The notes: generated from the letters alone by a model not told the origin. A stretch of DNA of 64,000 nt from Chlorobiaceae bacterium (GCA_013334865.1 JAAXWS010000005.1:90704-154703); one strand, 5' to 3'. Positions 1-9,354 are shown, counted from the first letter of the stretch. A program made the numbers and translations.

Positions 1-393
1 GGGGTGAAGATCGAGCTTGATCTGCCGGACGCCCTGCCTCCGGTCATGGCGGACGCCGGCTACTTCGATATCGTCATGCGCAACCTCGTGGACAACGCGG
101 TCAAGTATGTCGGGGAAAAGAGCGGGCTGGTGAGGGTCAGGGCATTCGAAAAGGAGGATGCCGTGAGCATCGAGGTCGAGGACAACGGGATCGGCATTCC
201 GCAGGGGGACCTCGACCGCATCTTCGAGCGGTTCTACCGGGTCGACAGGGCCCGATCACGGCAGCTTGGCGGCACCGGCCTCGGCCTGTCGATCGTCAAG
301 CATATCGTGCTTGCCCACAAAGGTAACATCCGGGTGCGTTCAAGGGTCAACAGCGGCTCGGTCTTCACCGTAACCCTGCCCGTTGCCCCTTGA
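1..393 (+). CDS. Sensor histidine kinase, C-terminal part (gene begins before the window)
   Basis: This is the ATP-binding end of a two-component sensor kinase that would phosphorylate its own His and pass the phosphate to a response regulator. Visible HATPase_c motifs in order are the N box (NLVDNAVKY), G1 (EDNGIGIP), the F box (FERFYRV) and G2 (GTGLGLSIVK). The reading frame is open to base 1, so the dimerisation/phospho-acceptor and sensory domains lie upstream. The layout resembles PhoR/ResE-type kinases, but the signal cannot be inferred from this fragment. The partner regulator is not in the window. Confidence 0.9.
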   Translation, partial: GVKIELDLPDALPPVMADAGYFDIVMRNLVDNAVKYVGEKSGLVRVRAFEKEDAVSIEVEDNGIGIPQGDLDRIFERFYRVDRARSRQLGGTGLGLSIVKHIVLAHKGNIRVRSRVNSGSVFTVTLPVAP

Positions 394-440
394 TGATATT
401 CAGGATTATCTAAGCGCCTGTCGAAGTGATCCCATACCCA

Positions 441-458
441 GGGGAGCTTCAGCTCCCC
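441..458. terminator. Hairpin after the sensor kinase
   Basis: GGGGAGC-TTCA-GCTCCCC forms a 7-bp stem with a tetraloop about 50 bases after the kinase stop. There is no T-run, so it is a weak terminator or a 3' stabilising hairpin. Confidence 0.4.
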
Positions 459-487
459 GGACATTCAACCTTACATTCTCTTGTGTG

Positions 488-509
488 GCCCCCGGCTTCA
501 GCCGGGGGC
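488..509. terminator. GC-rich hairpin between convergent kinase and Nudix genes
   Basis: GCCCCCGGC-TTCA-GCCGGGGGC is a perfect 9-bp stem. The stop codon of the leftward Nudix gene falls at the edge of its loop. It could serve both convergent transcripts, although neither side has a clear T-tract. Confidence 0.45.
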
Positions 510-1019
510 GGCGGGATTCCTTCCGTCGATCCACCGGCTCTCCTCGATGATCTGCCGGTGCAGGGGTATCCTGACCTCTGGAAGCTGGCCGGAGGTGTAG
601 AAGCCGGCTTCGAACACCTCATGGTTGATGCTGATCTGCTCATGGTTGGCGATGACGCGGTAGGCGACCACCATCAGCGAGCCGTACATCTCCGACTCGC
701 GGTGATACACTCCGATCAACCCATCCACCGTGCCCTCGAGCGAAGTCTCTTCGTAGAGTTCGCGCAGGCAACCCTCCTCGGGATGCTCCCCGGCCTCGAG
801 GAACCCGCCGGGAAGTGCCCATTCATTGAACGCCGGTTCGTGGGCGCGACGGATCAGCAGCAGTTCCCCGTTGCGGTTGACCGTGAAGGCCAGGGCCACA
901 GGAAGGGGGTTGACGTAATGGATCCAGCCGCATGCGGGGCAGTTCATGCGGTCGCGGCCGTCGACAAATGACTGCTTCAGGGGGGTTGCACAAATCGGGC
1001 AGAAAGTATAGCTCTTCAT
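498..1019 (-). CDS. Zinc-ribbon Nudix hydrolase
   Basis: A 173-residue Nudix hydrolase that probably cleaves a nucleoside diphosphate derivative. The N-terminus has a CxxC...CxxC zinc ribbon (FCPICATP and NCPACGWIHY), as in NADH pyrophosphatase (NudC)-like and ADP-ribose/NAD-related family members. The Nudix box follows at about residues 70-92, with the REx2EE core seen as RELYEET. I chose the Met at 1019 because the zinc ribbon begins right after it; the frame is open further upstream, but that stretch has no domain. It is divergent from bcp and stands alone. The substrate cannot be read from the sequence. Confidence 0.85.
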   Translation of the reverse strand: MKSYTFCPICATPLKQSFVDGRDRMNCPACGWIHYVNPLPVALAFTVNRNGELLLIRRAHEPAFNEWALPGGFLEAGEHPEEGCLRELYEETSLEGTVDGLIGVYHRESEMYGSLMVVAYRVIANHEQISINHEVFEAGFYTSGQLPEVRIPLHRQIIEESRWIDGRNPAAPG

Positions 1020-1201
1020 CGAAAAAGAGGCTTGATTGCTTGCCGGTGAAGGTAATAGCGGAAATTCATATCCATAACCGGCACATGGCCTTAATAATTC
1101 TTCCCCCTTCCCGGGTTGCATGACGGCCGAACGAAACTTTTTGCTCGCGCTTCCGATTGTTTCCGGCAAAAGCATTTCTGTAACACCAACCAGTTGTAGC
1201 C

Positions 1202-1666
1202 ATGGCATTGTTAGAGATCGGACAGAAGGCCCCAGTCTTTTCCGCCAGCGACCAGGACGGAAAGCCCGTCAGCCTTGAATCGTATCGCGGCAGGAAGGTC
1301 CTTATCTACTTCTACCCCAAGGACGACACTCCCGGCTGTACCAGGGAGGCTTGCGCTTTTCGGGACAATTTGCCTAATTTTGAAAAGACGGGGGTAGAGG
1401 TGCTTGGCATAAGCGTCGATGGGGAAAAAGCCCATCGCAAATTCGCCGACAAGTACCAGCTGCCTTTCAGGCTCGTTTCGGACGAGTCGAAATCGATAGT
1501 TGAAGCGTACGGCGTCTGGGGAAAGAAAAAATTCATGGGAAGGGAGTATATGGGCACGAACCGGGTAACTTACCTGGTCGATGAGCAGGGTAACATCTCG
1601 AAAGTCTGGCCCAAGGTAAAACCGGAAACGCATGCCGCTGAAGTCCTCGAGTGGCTGCAGCAATAA
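1202..1666 (+). CDS. bcp: Thioredoxin-dependent peroxiredoxin (Bcp/PrxQ)
   Basis: A 154-residue cytoplasmic peroxiredoxin that reduces peroxides and organic hydroperoxides. The active site is PGCTREAC: the peroxidatic Cys and a resolving Cys five residues later, the atypical two-Cys arrangement of the Bcp/PrxQ class. Length is normal for the family. It is followed after 9 bases by the YqgE gene and is probably co-transcribed with it. Peroxide defence fits an anaerobe exposed to occasional oxygen. Confidence 0.95.
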   Translation: MALLEIGQKAPVFSASDQDGKPVSLESYRGRKVLIYFYPKDDTPGCTREACAFRDNLPNFEKTGVEVLGISVDGEKAHRKFADKYQLPFRLVSDESKSIVEAYGVWGKKKFMGREYMGTNRVTYLVDEQGNISKVWPKVKPETHAAEVLEWLQQ

Positions 1667-1675
1667 ACGTAAGCT

Positions 1676-2239
1676 ATGGTAAACGAATTCGAACAGCTCA
1701 AGGCCGGCAAGTTGCTGCTCGCGTCGGCGAACCTGGTTGAATCGAACTTCAAGCGGACCGTGCTGCTCATGTGCGAGCACAACGAGGAGGGCTCGCTCGG
1801 CTTCATCCTCAACCGACCGATGGAGTTCAAGGTATGCGAGGCGATTACCGGTTTCGACGAGATCGGCGAACCGTTGCACATGGGAGGTCCGGTCCAGGTG
1901 GATGCCGTACATTTCCTGCACAGCAGGGGAGACGTCATCGACGATGCCCATGAGATCCTCCCCGGTCTTTTCTGGGGCGGGGACAAGGAGCAGCTCAGCT
2001 ACCTCATCAACACCGGCGTCATCAGGCCCTCCGAGGTTCGCTTCTTCCTCGGCTACGCGGGGTGGAGTGCCGGCCAGCTCGAACAGGAGTTCGAAGAGGG
2101 CTCATGGTACACCGCCGATGCATCGGGCGAACTGGTCTTCACCGATGAGTACGAACGCATGTGGAGCCGTACGGTCCGGGCCAAGGGAGGCGAGTACTGC
2201 TTCGTCGCCAATTCGCCGGAGCTTCCGGGAATGAACTGA
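1676..2239 (+). CDS. YqgE/AlgH family protein (DUF179)
   Basis: A 187-residue protein with the family features GKLLLAS near the N-terminus, the ESNFKRTVLLMCEHNEEGSLG segment (here shortened), LNRP, and FLGYAGWSAGQLEQE near the C-terminus. Family members are soluble proteins of unsettled function, sometimes annotated as putative transcriptional regulators. It lies directly downstream of bcp, and a hairpin follows the stop. Confidence 0.93.
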   Translation: MVNEFEQLKAGKLLLASANLVESNFKRTVLLMCEHNEEGSLGFILNRPMEFKVCEAITGFDEIGEPLHMGGPVQVDAVHFLHSRGDVIDDAHEILPGLFWGGDKEQLSYLINTGVIRPSEVRFFLGYAGWSAGQLEQEFEEGSWYTADASGELVFTDEYERMWSRTVRAKGGEYCFVANSPELPGMN

Positions 2240-2247
2240 TTCCAACA

Positions 2248-2275
2248 AAGGGGTGCGGAACTTACGGCACCCCTT
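2248..2275 (+). terminator. Hairpin downstream of yqgE
   Basis: AAGGGGTGC and GCACCCCTT pair over 9 bp around a 10-base loop, starting 9 bases after the yqgE stop. Only a short T-rich tail follows (TTGTTCTT), so this is a moderately convincing intrinsic terminator of the bcp-yqgE unit. Confidence 0.65.
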
Positions 2276-2351
2276 GAGTTGTTCTTGATAATGTCCGCAC
2301 GAATGGTTATCTATGACGCATCGTGCTCGGGCACGGTTCTTTGACTTTACT

Positions 2352-2750
2352 GGGGATGACAGGCTTTCGACAGGATAGGTGTGAGATGTCGTTGCACTCC
2401 GAGTTTCAGCATGGATGGACTCGTTAAAGAAGTCTATGTAACAATTAGATGCAGACGATTATTCGTATGCAATGGCTGCCTGATTAGCAAAAGTTAATTA
2501 GACGCCATCGTCCCGCGGTGAATGCGCTTACTCTGCAGCCGCCGGATGGCATAACCCGCGCTTGAGCTTCGGTTCGCGCAAGTAAGCTTCATGCGTTCAG
2601 GCCCACTGGGGCGTATGAATACCTGTGGGGGATAAGGGACCGAACGTTGCCGGCGATGTAAACGGTCCACGAAAAAACAACCACCGGAGATGAGTGTGGT
2701 GACGGCTTCGATCAATGTTCTGGACGCGGGTTCGACTCCCGCCATCTCCA
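2352..2750 (+). ncRNA. ssrA: tmRNA (transfer-messenger RNA)
   Basis: The RNA rescues stalled ribosomes and tags the released peptides. The 5' end GGGGATGACAGGCTTTCGAC is the hallmark tmRNA start. It pairs with the 3' end as a 7-bp acceptor stem (GGGGAUG with CAUCUCC at 2743-2749), and the T-arm is GGTTCGACTCCC-like. The tag frame at 2451-2483 reads ADDYSYAMAA then stop, which I recall as the Chlorobium tag. Bases 2751-2753 are CTA instead of CCA, so the tail must be added after transcription. The 3' end is the prophage attachment site. Confidence 0.95.
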
Positions 2751-2752
2751 CT
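2734..2752 (+). repeat. attL core: left 19-bp direct repeat in the tmRNA 3' end
   Basis: GACTCCCGCCATCTCCACT occurs here and again at 43134-43152. It overlaps the T-arm and acceptor strand of tmRNA. Extending left, 21 of 22 bases match. A duplicated RNA-gene 3' end flanking an integrase-containing element is the classic product of tyrosine recombinase insertion, and the tmRNA stays intact on this side. Confidence 0.93.
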
Positions 2753-2786
2753 AATAAGCGATCCATTAGCTTTCAAAAAAGTCTAT

Positions 2787-2810
2787 AAACCCTTGAGAAA
2801 TCAAGGGTTT
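2787..2810 (+). terminator. Terminator after tmRNA
   Basis: AAACCCTTG-AGAAAT-CAAGGGTTT forms a 9-bp stem followed by a T-rich tail (TCGCTTTTCT). It lies just inside attL, so the prophage supplies the present tmRNA terminator. Confidence 0.7.
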
Positions 2811-2856
2811 TCGCTTTTCTGGTATCTCGTATTGTCTCATGATGTGTTGCTCAATC

Positions 2857-2930
2857 TACCAATAATAGGTAGATTCATTGGTAGATATACCAATCGGCGA
2901 CGCCTTACCACCTTCGAGATATACCAATGG
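2857..2930. promoter_or_regulatory. Cluster of TTGGTA/TACCAAT repeats near attL (candidate recombinase arm sites)
   Basis: Between attL and the integrase there are repeated short motifs. CTACC-N6-GGTAG lies at 2857-2872, ATTGGTA-GATA-TACCAAT is a perfect inverted repeat at 2877-2894, and ATATACCAATGG overlaps the integrase start at about 2919-2930. A matching ATTGGTAGAGA lies near attR at about 43079-43089. Repeated short sites flanking the core are typical integrase or excisionase arm-binding sites; they could also autoregulate the integrase promoter. Confidence 0.5.
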
Positions 2931-4213
2931 CGAGAAAAATCCTTCCCCTATCAGCTCGGCGAGTTGAAACCATCAAACCCACCGACAAGACGCAAACCAT
3001 TTTCGACGGTGGCGGCCTTTTCCTCTTCATTCCTCCTCTACGGTACGATACATCTGGCAAGCCACTTCCTGCCTCAAAGCTCTGGCGGTTTAAGTATACC
3101 TTCAACGGTAAGTCTTGCATGATCTCCTTTGGCCCATATCCTGATGTCAGTTTGGAGGCGGCCCGAGAAAGGCGCTATAAGGCAAGGAACCTGCTTGCCA
3201 ATGGTATCAATCCGATTGAGGAGAGAAAGCAGCGTGTCGCTGCCGATGCACGCTCTCAAGAGATTCAGGGGAACACCTTCGAACGGATAGCCCGGCAATG
3301 GTTTGATATTGCAAAAACCGAATGGGTAGACGGTCATGCACGAACCGTATTGTCACGCATGGAACGAGACATCTTGCCGCCTCTTGGGAATCGATTGATT
3401 TCCGAGATCACGACGCAGGATGTTCTGGCCGCTCTGAGATTGGTAGAGGCTCGTCAGGCTTATGAATCGGCTCACCGAATCAAGACAATCATCGGGCAGA
3501 TTTTCAAGTTCGCCATCATCTCAAATATCCCCGGTGTTGAGAACAACCCAGCGCTCAATCTGAGCAAAGTCCTTAAGCAGCCCCAGAAGAAAAGCATGGC
3601 GGCCATTCTGGAGCCAGAAAAGCTCGGGCGACTTCTTCGAGATATTGATGCTTATGCCGGCTCTCATATCGCTCGATGTGCTTTGCAGCTCGCTCCTATG
3701 CTTTTCGTTCGACCAGGGGAGCTCCGGAACGCGAAATGGGAGGACATTGATCTGGACGCTGCAGTCTGGCTACTACCGATCGAGGATACGAAGCTGGTTC
3801 TCAAGGAGAAGGCACGTCGGAAAGGGCAGGTTCACACGGTCCCTCTGGCCCGGCAAGCCGTCGCTATTTTGCAAGAGCTGCAACCGTTCACTGGAAGAAG
3901 CAAGTATGTGTTTCCTGGGCGCGCGGCATCGAGGGTAATGTCGAACAACACGGTGAACCAGGCATTGCGGACGATGGGCTGGGATGCCGAGACCGTCACT
4001 GGCCATGGTTTCCGCGCTACAGCCCGGACCATGCTTCACGAGACGTTGGGCTTTTCACCTGATGCGATTGAAGCCCAACTGGGGCATCGGGTCCCTGACA
4101 GGTTGGGCGAGGCCTACAATCGCTCGAAGCACCTTGATGAGCGCCGTCGGATGATGCAAGCCTGGGCGGATTACCTGGATGGGTTGAAGGTTGGCGATTA
4201 TGACACGATATAA
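2927..4213 (+). CDS. int: Tyrosine recombinase/integrase, P4 type
   Basis: A 428-residue integrase that would catalyse prophage insertion and excision at the tmRNA 3' end. The N-terminal ~90 residues match the DUF4102 arm-binding domain (start MARKILPLSA; DGGGLFLFI; KLWRFKYTF; SFGPYPDVSL). The catalytic domain shows the Arg in LFVRPGELRNAKWEDID, the HGFRATARTMLHE motif, the second His in LGHR and the nucleophile Tyr in EAYNRS. It starts 175 bases inside attL and points inward. P4-type integrases commonly use tRNA or tmRNA 3' ends. Confidence 0.95.
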   Translation: MARKILPLSARRVETIKPTDKTQTIFDGGGLFLFIPPLRYDTSGKPLPASKLWRFKYTFNGKSCMISFGPYPDVSLEAARERRYKARNLLANGINPIEERKQRVAADARSQEIQGNTFERIARQWFDIAKTEWVDGHARTVLSRMERDILPPLGNRLISEITTQDVLAALRLVEARQAYESAHRIKTIIGQIFKFAIISNIPGVENNPALNLSKVLKQPQKKSMAAILEPEKLGRLLRDIDAYAGSHIARCALQLAPMLFVRPGELRNAKWEDIDLDAAVWLLPIEDTKLVLKEKARRKGQVHTVPLARQAVAILQELQPFTGRSKYVFPGRAASRVMSNNTVNQALRTMGWDAETVTGHGFRATARTMLHETLGFSPDAIEAQLGHRVPDRLGEAYNRSKHLDERRRMMQAWADYLDGLKVGDYDTI

Positions 4214-4616
4214 GATTCGGGAAGGAGAAAAGGGGGCTTATCATGAAGAAATCGCTGGATTTAAAAGCTAATAATGCATATTTTTTCCTCATATCTCCTT
4301 GCTTGCATGATATTTAGCCATACGGTCTTAATGTTAAGTAAATACAGGTAAGGTCTTTCATGATCTGATAATGCATCACGCGGATGCTATTTTAACCGAG
4401 GAAATGGCATCCGCCATTGATGATTTTGAGTCTTGTCTTTTCTATTTTTGGGCTTGATATTCTCTTCTTTAATGGAACATGCATTGAAATAGAGACTTAG
4501 AAGTGAGTTTGTTCGATAATGTTGTGAGAGTAAATGGCCGTAAAAAGCTCTAAGTGCCATTATTTATTGGGTATACGGGGTGCCGTTGTCCTTAATTAAT
4601 TTATATCACCATTGCA
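4214..4616. other. AT-rich intergenic stretch, nothing recognised
   Basis: About 400 bases between the integrase and the GHKL gene. No open frame of note, no clear hairpin with a T-run and no RNA gene is visible. It probably holds the integrase 3' end and the GHKL promoter. Confidence 0.5.
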
Positions 4617-6635
4617 ATGACAGAAAAGACATGCACGGTCAAAGTTCAGGGAGATCATATTAAAAAACTGACCTCAGCAAATCCGGAACATGCCTTGGCT
4701 GAGTTAATATGGAATGGTGTCGATGCTGATGCGAGTAATGTTGATGTGATAATTGAGGGGAATGCTCTTAGGGGGATAGAGTTAATAATTATTCGAGATA
4801 ATGGGACGGCATTTTCTTTACAAGATGCTGAAATATTTTTCTCGTCTTTGGGTGGTTCATGGAAATCTAAAAAAAATAAATCGAATAAGGGTAGGTTTTT
4901 ACATGGTAAGGAAGGGCAAGGGCGATTTAAAGCGTTTGCTTTGGGGCGATATGTTGAATGGCATGTGAATTATAAGGGTAAAAAAGGAGATGGGAATAGT
5001 CGTTTTATTATAACGGGCTACAGTGAGGATTTGCAAAGATTTACGATAAAAGAAGTTGAAAGTAATGACGCTAAGGTTCCTGGTGTTGTTGTAAAGATTT
5101 ATGATTTGAATAAGCAATTTAAGGTTTTTAAGTCTGGTAATATTATTGATAAGCTATTGCCTATATTTTGTTTGTATTTACAAAACTATCCTGATGTTAA
5201 AATAACTGTTGCAGGGGACGCTGTTGATGTGGCTAAAGCTGTAAAAAAATCGGTTTCATTTGAGCTTGATGCCGTGAGATATAAAGGCAAGAGTTATTCT
5301 GTTGTGTTGGATTTAATTGAGTGGGTTGATATAGAGGTAAGGGATTTATGGTATTGTGATCAGGGATTGGTCCCTTTGCTTAAATATGATAAGCAGATCA
5401 GGGGAATTGGTGATTATGGATTTTCTGCATATTTGAGGTCATCATTAATTGAGAGGATGAATGCTGAAAATGTGCTCGAGCTCGATGGTTTTGATGAGGT
5501 TATAAAGACATTGTCAGACTCGGCTATAAAAAAAATAAAAGAGTATTTTATTGAAAGAGCATTAGAAGATGGGCAGGAGCAGATTCGCAAATGGAAGATT
5601 GATGAAATATATCCTTATAAGGAGGATGCGACAACACCAATAGAAGTGGCTGAGCGCCAAATGTTTGATATCGTGGCAGTTAAAATTGAAGAGAGTTTGC
5701 CGTCTCAAGATGGAAATAGTAAAAAAGAAAAGGCTTTTCAACTCCGTATGCTACGTCAAGTAGTTGAAAGCAGTCCAGATGCACTTCAAAAAATTATTAC
5801 AGAAGTCCTTAACTTGCCGGCGGATAGTCGCGAGGCGCTATCAGGCCTTCTTCAAGATATCTCTTTAACGGGAATGATAAATGCATCAAAGCTTGTTGCC
5901 GATAGGCTTAGATTTATTGTCGGATTAGAAGGAATATTGTTTGATGGAGATGGAAAAAAGACCTTAAAAGAACGCAGTCAGCTTCATAGAATGATTGCTG
6001 AAAATACGTGGGTATTTGGCCCAGAATTTACCGTCTCTGTTGATGATAAGTCGTTAACAGAAGTATTGCGAAAACATAGGTCATTATTGGGTTTAGAGCT
6101 TATAGTTGATGATGCTGTTAAAACAATAGACGGAAAGGTTGGGATAGTTGATCTAATGCTTTCGAGACAATTGCCGACGACTCGTGAGGATGAGCTTGAG
6201 CATCTTGTGATTGAACTGAAAGCGCCAAAAGTTAAGGTAGGGGAAGATGAGTGTGGGCAAATAAAAAAGTATGCTTATGCAGTTATTGCAGATGAGCGGT
6301 TTGCGTCCCTAAAAGTAAGGTGGAATTTCTGGGTCATTTCAAATGAGATGGATCAGTATGCTATTAATGAGACAACCCAGGAAGGGCGCCCGCAAGGTCT
6401 TTTGTATAAGAATAAGGAGGGGAATGTGATGATATGGGTTAAGACATGGTCCCAAATTATTAGAGAAAATAAGTATAGGCTTGAATTTGTTAGGGATAAG
6501 CTGAATTATGATGTCGATAAAATAGATGGTGTGCAATATATGAGAAATACATATGCTAAATTTCTAAAAGGTGTTATAGTTGATGATGAAATGTTAGTCC
6601 CGAAAGATTCTGAAGATGTATTGATTGTGGATTAG
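4617..6635 (+). CDS. GHKL (MORC/Hsp90-like) ATPase fused to a PD-(D/E)xK nuclease; candidate defence gene
   Basis: A 672-residue two-domain protein. The N-terminus has Bergerat-fold motifs: HALAELIWNGVDADA (the catalytic Glu and Asn), IIRDNGTAF, and the GKEGQGRFKAF glycine lid. The C-terminus has a nuclease signature: an Asp in GIVDLML (about residue 510), ELK in VIELKAPK (about 532), then GQIKKYAYA, the Q-x3-Y helix typical of PD-(D/E)xK enzymes. Bacterial MORC-type ATPases are known from restriction-modification contexts, and an R-M pair lies next door. The gene is strongly AT-rich compared with host and phage genes, pointing to recent transfer. I infer anti-phage defence; no named system is claimed. 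Confidence 0.75.
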   Translation: MTEKTCTVKVQGDHIKKLTSANPEHALAELIWNGVDADASNVDVIIEGNALRGIELIIIRDNGTAFSLQDAEIFFSSLGGSWKSKKNKSNKGRFLHGKEGQGRFKAFALGRYVEWHVNYKGKKGDGNSRFIITGYSEDLQRFTIKEVESNDAKVPGVVVKIYDLNKQFKVFKSGNIIDKLLPIFCLYLQNYPDVKITVAGDAVDVAKAVKKSVSFELDAVRYKGKSYSVVLDLIEWVDIEVRDLWYCDQGLVPLLKYDKQIRGIGDYGFSAYLRSSLIERMNAENVLELDGFDEVIKTLSDSAIKKIKEYFIERALEDGQEQIRKWKIDEIYPYKEDATTPIEVAERQMFDIVAVKIEESLPSQDGNSKKEKAFQLRMLRQVVESSPDALQKIITEVLNLPADSREALSGLLQDISLTGMINASKLVADRLRFIVGLEGILFDGDGKKTLKERSQLHRMIAENTWVFGPEFTVSVDDKSLTEVLRKHRSLLGLELIVDDAVKTIDGKVGIVDLMLSRQLPTTREDELEHLVIELKAPKVKVGEDECGQIKKYAYAVIADERFASLKVRWNFWVISNEMDQYAINETTQEGRPQGLLYKNKEGNVMIWVKTWSQIIRENKYRLEFVRDKLNYDVDKIDGVQYMRNTYAKFLKGVIVDDEMLVPKDSEDVLIVD

Positions 6636-6877
6636 GTTGGTGCGTATTTTCATTTTCTCTTCGACTATGGTCTAGTCAGATTACTTGATGCCTCACAAAG
6701 TTCTATTGCTGGAGAGCGCATGAATCCTGATCAAATATCATTAGCATCTGATGTGCCAATGAAACAGTGTAGCATTAATTTCCCAGACCATTACAGTTCC
6801 CCAGCCCGTCCGCCAGGAGTATCTGTTAACCTATGAGTTGGACATATATCGGATAAATAGTTCAACCAGAAAATGAT

Positions 6878-7618
6878 TTATCCTAATCGTGCTGCTTCTC
6901 CAGCAATATGACTTGCCAATGAGGTGACGAAGGTTTTGAGGCTTGTCATATCCGAGAGAACAGAGAACTTGCCACTAGTGACAGCATCTTTGGGGGTAGC
7001 AATGACCGATGCGGAGGTATAGAGCTGTTCTTGAACCAATTTCTGACAAAGCAGATCATACCTCTTTAGATATGAGGCTCCTTTAAACTCCTCGAACAGA
7101 GGGAAATGTGGTGAGGCATCCCTCACTGGGGATAAGGACTCTGGTGCTTCTTCGACCAGCATTAACCAACCGACAAAAGGGTGAGGTTGCTTTCCGAAGG
7201 CTCCGTATCGATATGCCGTCCAAAAGTCATGGGCGGTTCCAATTGCTTCCTCTGTTCTATTATTAAAGTTGTTCCCAAATGAGGGACCAACCTGGCTTTT
7301 AAGTTCTATGGCAGCGATGAGTTGGCCTTTGGACATGACCAGCAAGTCCCATAGCTTGGTGGGCCGGAAGAAACCTGGCAAAGTTAGGGCTGCACGGTTT
7401 TGATGAATTTCGGCATTTGCAAGACCGTTTGCCTTTATGATGTCAAGAATTAAGGCGAGAAAGCCATCCATATTTTTCCCTGCCGTCACGCTGGCACGTT
7501 CGCCCTGGTCGGCTTTTCCTGATTCTATCTGCTTTTGCCTTGCGGCTTCCCGGTTACCCCAGAATGCCTGGACGGATTCACAAGCTCTCCGTTCATAATC
7601 GACGAGATCTAATGCCAC
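6878..7618 (-). CDS. Type II restriction endonuclease, PaeR7I/XhoI-like
   Basis: A 246-residue protein, the length I recall for R.PaeR7I. The central segment ([19 protein letters not shown], then [19 protein letters not shown]) matches my memory of PaeR7I closely and contains a D...ExK catalytic core (WDLL then ELK). PaeR7I and XhoI cut at CTCGAG; that specificity is inferred from similarity only. It starts 2 bases after the methyltransferase stop, so the two form one leftward operon with the methylase first, a common order that protects the host. Confidence 0.85.
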   Translation of the reverse strand: MALDLVDYERRACESVQAFWGNREAARQKQIESGKADQGERASVTAGKNMDGFLALILDIIKANGLANAEIHQNRAALTLPGFFRPTKLWDLLVMSKGQLIAAIELKSQVGPSFGNNFNNRTEEAIGTAHDFWTAYRYGAFGKQPHPFVGWLMLVEEAPESLSPVRDASPHFPLFEEFKGASYLKRYDLLCQKLVQEQLYTSASVIATPKDAVTSGKFSVLSDMTSLKTFVTSLASHIAGEAARLG

Positions 7619-7620
7619 AG

Positions 7621-9354
7621 TTATTCTCCATTACCGCCAAGAGCGGATCGTTCGTTGTGATTCAAGCCGTACAATCGAAACACAGCCTTATTGCATGCTT
7701 CCAGATCAAGGGCTTGGGCTGCTTTTATCAGCTCAGTGCGTAAGTTCTCAGGAACGTTCTTCCAGTGAGGAATTCTTATGCGACGTAGATATTGCGCCTG
7801 AAATCTCAAGTAGCTACCTCGCATTTTTGTCGAATATGTCGAAACAAAAAGCTTCGATATTCTGGATAGAAGGACTGCCTGTAATGCTCTTAAATCCCAT
7901 TCCTGAGCCACCACATAGTAGAGGTTATGGTGAGGATAGAAGATGCCTTCTTCAAAAACCACATGGGCTTCTCCTTTGATGTCAGGGATGAGCAGCTTAG
8001 GAGTCTTTGCTAATGACGGCCAGATCCTGTCAATGGTGCGGTACCATTTCCCGGGTGAATTTCGAACACAATGTCTTCTGGCTATGATATCCTTATGAGC
8101 GGCCAGGTATTTAGCAAGTCTTGGATAACTCTCCAGGGGGACCAACTTACCATCATCCATGAAAGGATTAATAAGCCCCTTGCCCTGCCATTCAATTTTC
8201 CCGGATCGAATATCTCTTGTTTCCACTAAGGGTAAAATCCGATCAGGCTCGATGTCGAATGAATGATGGGTACCAGTGAATATTTTATCAGCTCCCGTGG
8301 CCACGCCGATTCCAACCTTACATCCTGCTTGTTCCAGTGTGGGGAATTCAGACTCAAGGCGACGCAAGAGCTCCAATTGATCGGATGATTCGAGGATCCA
8401 TGGTTCAGCACCATTGGTGACATTGAAAACCTGTTGAATGGCAGAGTCATTATTCTGAAAAGGTTCCGCTGTAAGCCTTGTAGCCAATTGCTCAAGTATT
8501 GATCGGTCAATTGCTGGTCGATGAGCAATACGTGTCATCTTTCCGGTCCCTTTGCGGATCACAGTGATGGCTGGGTAAGCCGATACTTCTGAATGGAATG
8601 CATCAGTGCCAGTCATGTCGACATAGATGTTCAGGTGATACCCTCTTGATACCATCTCCCTGAGTGGTCCACCGTATCGATTTTTCATCCAACGATCGGC
8701 ACAGATGAAGCCAAGATGACCGTTTGGGCTGAGCAGCTTGAGGGATCTTTCGATAAAGGGGATGTAGAGGTCTGCCCGGTCATAAAGTGTGGTGTATAGC
8801 TGCCGATATCGGTTCAATACAGCCCCTGAAATAAGCTCCTGTCTTACATAAGGTGGATTGCCGACAACATAGTCAAATGAACCTGGTATGGACGCCAGAA
8901 GAAAGTCCCCTTGGTGTAGCCATGAGTCGACAAGTTTTTGCGCCTCGGTTTCTGCAATGCCTTCGGAGATCAGTTTATCGATCACCGCTTGACGAGTGGT
9001 GCTGAAACTGTGCTTGTGCAGTTCGACAGCAAAAACGGCCTTGCTCAGCTCCTTGATCAAGAGTGATTCTTGGCCGGCATGTTCTCGCCAAGATGAAATC
9101 AGCCGGGTGATGATTGGAAGCAGGAAATCACCGTGGCCGCAGGATGGCTCCAAAATCCTCTGCTCGAACAGCCTTTTGTCAGTCGTATAGCCAGTCAGAT
9201 CAAGAATGAAGTCGACCACCTCTTCACGAGTGAAGATTGCTCCTCGGGCTTCAGAAGAGCCATTTGAGGCTATGCGTTCGACAGCTGTCACAATTTCATT
9301 TGACGTCTGAAGACTTCGTGGTACAAGAATCTTGTATTGAGAAGTAGTTGGCAT
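7621..9354 (-). CDS. N6-adenine DNA methyltransferase partner of the PaeR7I-like enzyme
   Basis: A 577-residue methyltransferase that would modify the sites cut by the adjacent nuclease. Visible motifs are an AdoMet-binding region ([15 protein letters not shown]) and the catalytic NPPY ([13 protein letters not shown]), typical of gamma-class N6-adenine methylases of the Eco57I/PaeR7I kind. The N-terminal segment lies upstream of the catalytic core, and the C-terminal half is a target recognition region ([26 protein letters not shown]). It is the first gene of a leftward pair with the endonuclease. Confidence 0.88.
   Translation of the reverse strand: MPTTSQYKILVPRSLQTSNEIVTAVERIASNGSSEARGAIFTREEVVDFILDLTGYTTDKRLFEQRILEPSCGHGDFLLPIITRLISSWREHAGQESLLIKELSKAVFAVELHKHSFSTTRQAVIDKLISEGIAETEAQKLVDSWLHQGDFLLASIPGSFDYVVGNPPYVRQELISGAVLNRYRQLYTTLYDRADLYIPFIERSLKLLSPNGHLGFICADRWMKNRYGGPLREMVSRGYHLNIYVDMTGTDAFHSEVSAYPAITVIRKGTGKMTRIAHRPAIDRSILEQLATRLTAEPFQNNDSAIQQVFNVTNGAEPWILESSDQLELLRRLESEFPTLEQAGCKVGIGVATGADKIFTGTHHSFDIEPDRILPLVETRDIRSGKIEWQGKGLINPFMDDGKLVPLESYPRLAKYLAAHKDIIARRHCVRNSPGKWYRTIDRIWPSLAKTPKLLIPDIKGEAHVVFEEGIFYPHHNLYYVVAQEWDLRALQAVLLSRISKLFVSTYSTKMRGSYLRFQAQYLRRIRIPHWKNVPENLRTELIKAAQALDLEACNKAVFRLYGLNHNERSALGGNGE

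Noticed and set aside
426..971. Rightward frame over the Nudix gene
   Set aside because: Antisense to a recognisable zinc-ribbon Nudix gene.
2494..2766. Leftward frame over the tmRNA
   Set aside because: Antisense to tmRNA; the RNA structure explains the conservation.
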